The notes under the pieces were generated by a model. That model saw nothing but the letters and a program-made list of their open reading frames with translations, had not been told where the DNA came from and ran no database searches. Positions 62,129 to 64,000 of a stretch of 64,000 nt of DNA are shown here, piece by piece. Origin of the DNA: Agromyces cerinus subsp. cerinus (lineage in GTDB: Bacteria; Actinomycetota; Actinomycetes; Actinomycetales; Microbacteriaceae); the NCBI RefSeq assembly GCF_900142065.1, contig NZ_FSRJ01000004.1, positions 372,001 through 436,000 of the forward strand. The letters are read 5' to 3'. Made by a program: the position numbers and the translations under genes. How positions within the stretch are numbered: the stretch's first letter is position 1; every line of letters begins with the position of its first letter.

Positions 62129-64000
62129 GCCGAGACCGCCGGCACGAGGTGCACACGGTACTGCCAGCCGCCGAATCTCGATCGATAGCCGAGCTCCGCC
62201 GGCCCCTCGAACTCGCTGCCCGACATCGTGCGCGCGACGGAGTCGAGCCGTTCGCGGAACTCCCCCTCGGCCTCGTCGTCGAACGGCTGCTGCGCGCGTT
62301 CGGTGAAGGCGTTGCCGCGGGTGGGCTTGGCGAGGTAGACGAGCTTCGCACCGCCGAGCGTGCCGTTGTTCGGCACCTCGCCCGCACGTGCTGCCAGCTG
62401 GTAGGCGGCGAGCTGCGGGTGCGCGGCCGTCTCGGCGGCCGACGGCGGGGTGCGACCGGTCTTCAGGTCGACGATCACCGTGGTGCCGTCGGCCGAGGCC
62501 TCGACCCGGTCGATCGTGCCCGAGATGCGCACCCGGCCGATGACGAGCGTGAAGCGGCCCTCGGCACCGAGCAGCACCTTGCCGTCGTCGACGAAGTTCG
62601 CGAGGTAGTCGGATGCCCCTTCGGCCATGCGCCGCGCGCCGCGGCGCTCGCGCTCGGCCACCCATCCCGCTTCGAACCGCAGTTCGCGCCAGCGTTCTTC
62701 GACGGCGGCCCAGAGGGTCTCGATGCTCGTGTCTCCGTCGTCGCGGGCGCCGGCCTCTTCGACGACGGCATGCACGATGGTGCCGATCGAGGCGGCGAGG
62801 CCCGATGGCGGCGAGGCGACGTGGTCGATGAACCAGCCGAGCGGCGACTCTTCAGCGCGATCGATCTGCGACGGCGAGACCGACACGAGCGCCTCGGGGT
62901 CGCCGTCGAGGTCGACCAGGGGTGCCGTGGTCGACGGCTCGGCCAGCCCGTACCACTCGTCGGGGTGGGCGCCGGGCACGCCCTGCTCGGCGAGCAGGGC
63001 GAGGGCGGCCGGTGCCTCGCCGCCGCCCGAGCTCGTCGCCTCTTCGCGAAGCGCGCCGACGAGTCCGCGTAGGTGCAGCGGGCGACGGCGGGCCGCCTTG
63101 ATGCGCTCGCTCGCGTAGCCCATGAGCATCGACGGCTGCTCGTCGTCGTTGGCCGTGCAGCTCAGCACGAGCTGCCGACTCGCTCGCGAGGCGGCGAGCA
63201 CGAAGAGCCGCAGCTCGTCGCCGCGCACCGACGCCCGTGCCTCGGCGACGGTCTCGGGCGCCGGCAGCGGTGCGCCGGCGCGGGCAGCTGCGACGACGCG
63301 AGGCAGGAGCGCGGAGTGCAGCAGGGTGCCGCGGGGGCGGAGATTCGGCCAGACGCCGTCTTGCAGGCCCGCGATCACGACGACCTCGAACTCGCGGCCG
63401 ATGACGGCGGGCGGCGTGGTCACGACGACGGTCTCGGCCGAGCGCTGCGGCGCGAGCGAGTCTTCGGGCAGCTCGCTCGCGAGCACCTCGTCGACGAATC
63501 GCACGGGCGGTGCATCGGGCTCGCGCTCGACGAAGCGCTGCGCGGCCGCGAAGAGGGCCACGGCGGCATCGAGTGCGCGGTTCGCCTCCTCGGCCAGCAC
63601 GCCCGTGCCGGCGGCCTGCGCGGACCACTCCGTGGCGAGCCCGCTGCCCTCCCAGATCGACCAGAGCACCTCTTCGATCGTGCCGCCGCGCTGGGCGACG
63701 CCGCGAGCGGTCGCGAACAGCTTCGCGAGCCGTGCCGCGCGCCGCGCGGGCGCCGCGTCGATGGTCTCGAATCCGCCGGGAGCCCCGAGCGCCTCGACGA
63801 GCAGTTCGTCGGCCGTGCGCGAGCCCTCGTTCGCGAGCTCCTCGTGCCGCAGGGCGAGCCGCAGCCGGCGCAGGCCCACACTGTCGAGCCGGCCGATCGG
63901 CCCCGTGAGCACGGTCACCGCGAGCTCGGGGGTCAGCGGTTCACGGTCGAGCACGAGCGAGGCGGCTGCGAGCAGTGCCGCGGCCGCCGGAGCGTCGCGC
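62125..64000 (-). CDS. adnA: AdnA-type helicase-nuclease subunit, C-terminal part (runs off the window)
   Basis: At least 624 codons are visible and the frame stays open to the window edge, so the N-terminal motor is missing. The visible part has helicase domain 2 features (VVIAGLQDGVWPNL, LRLFVLAASRASRQLVLS) and a C-terminal RecB-like nuclease with TVIVDLKTGRTPP and QLAAYQLAA. AdnA is the second subunit of the AdnAB complex that unwinds and trims DNA ends for recombination. Coupled to adnB by ATGA. Confidence 0.9.
   Translation of the reverse strand, partial: RDAPAAAALLAAASLVLDREPLTPELAVTVLTGPIGRLDSVGLRRLRLALRHEELANEGSRTADELLVEALGAPGGFETIDAAPARRAARLAKLFATARGVAQRGGTIEEVLWSIWEGSGLATEWSAQAAGTGVLAEEANRALDAAVALFAAAQRFVEREPDAPPVRFVDEVLASELPEDSLAPQRSAETVVVTTPPAVIGREFEVVVIAGLQDGVWPNLRPRGTLLHSALLPRVVAAARAGAPLPAPETVAEARASVRGDELRLFVLAASRASRQLVLSCTANDDEQPSMLMGYASERIKAARRRPLHLRGLVGALREEATSSGGGEAPAALALLAEQGVPGAHPDEWYGLAEPSTTAPLVDLDGDPEALVSVSPSQIDRAEESPLGWFIDHVASPPSGLAASIGTIVHAVVEEAGARDDGDTSIETLWAAVEERWRELRFEAGWVAERERRGARRMAEGASDYLANFVDDGKVLLGAEGRFTLVIGRVRISGTIDRVEASADGTTVIVDLKTGRTPPSAAETAAHPQLAAYQLAARAGEVPNNGTLGGAKLVYLAKPTRGNAFTERAQQPFDDEAEGEFRERLDSVARTMSGSEFEGPAELGYRSRFGGWQYRVHLVPAVSA

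Noticed and set aside
59378-62188. A 936-codon open frame opposite adnB
   Set aside because: Antisense to a gene with all helicase motifs; shadow composition and no domain, membrane or signal features.

Overview
The window is chromosomal DNA from a high-GC Gram-positive actinobacterium. The codon bias (G or C in almost every third position), the frequent GTG and TTG starts and the constant recurrence of GGATGCCG/CGGCATCC in genes and terminators suggest Microbacteriaceae (Agromyces or Microbacterium-like). That placement is inference from composition and gene order. I saw no phage, insertion sequence, plasmid function or CRISPR array, and no gene-free stretch longer than about 280 bases.

Layout. 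1-2.3 kb: tail of an unrecognised protein, an AI-2E family permease, and a small novel ORF coupled to a two-helix potassium channel. 2.4-8.8 kb: iron locus. An FbpABC-type Fe(III) transporter runs convergently towards a 907-residue adenylation-carrier-acyltransferase fusion, and both have a DtxR/IdeR-type iron box upstream. 8.9-13.2 kb: PLDNc-SHOCT membrane protein, a MerR-GAF-LuxR hybrid regulator, an aldehyde dehydrogenase and a universal stress protein. 13.3-24.4 kb: a complete L-rhamnose regulon (importer RhaTPQS, mutarotase, isomerase, fused aldolase/dehydrogenase, kinase) with a divergent LacI-type regulator. 24.4-30.7 kb: Cys-type sulfatase with its formylglycine-generating enzyme, an alpha/beta hydrolase, a small membrane protein, and a TetR-controlled ABC exporter behind a perfect palindrome.

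30.8-45.75 kb: a 14.9-kb block bracketed by two identical, same-orientation initiator tRNA-Met genes inside a 103-bp perfect direct repeat. It holds an FMN reductase, an M20 amidohydrolase, four luciferase-like monooxygenases, three GNAT acetyltransferases, an amino-acid-type ABC importer, a SolA-like amine oxidase and a DUF1684 protein. The gene set matches S-alkyl/S-succinyl-cysteine salvage loci such as the Bacillus ytm and yxe operons: import, N-acetylation, FMNH2-dependent C-S cleavage, deacetylation. Related promoter elements precede at least three of its transcription units, two of them nearly identical over 44 bp.

46-64 kb: a secreted GH18 chitinase and a methyltransferase, then the conserved actinobacterial neighbourhood UPF0182 / YlbL-type PDZ-Lon protease / DUF2342 / E1-like protein / UvrD2-type helicase / NudC / phosphotransferase-like protein / AdnB / AdnA, equivalent in order to the M. 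tuberculosis Rv3193c-Rv3202c region. The kinase-like protein has lost all the catalytic residues I could align. Convergent neighbours overlap in coding sequence three times in the window.

The points I find most interesting are the iron-boxed one-polypeptide acyl activation and transfer protein, the tRNA-bracketed organosulfur block with its repeated promoter element, the pseudokinase, and a site where conserved motifs of two proteins are encoded on opposite strands of the same DNA.
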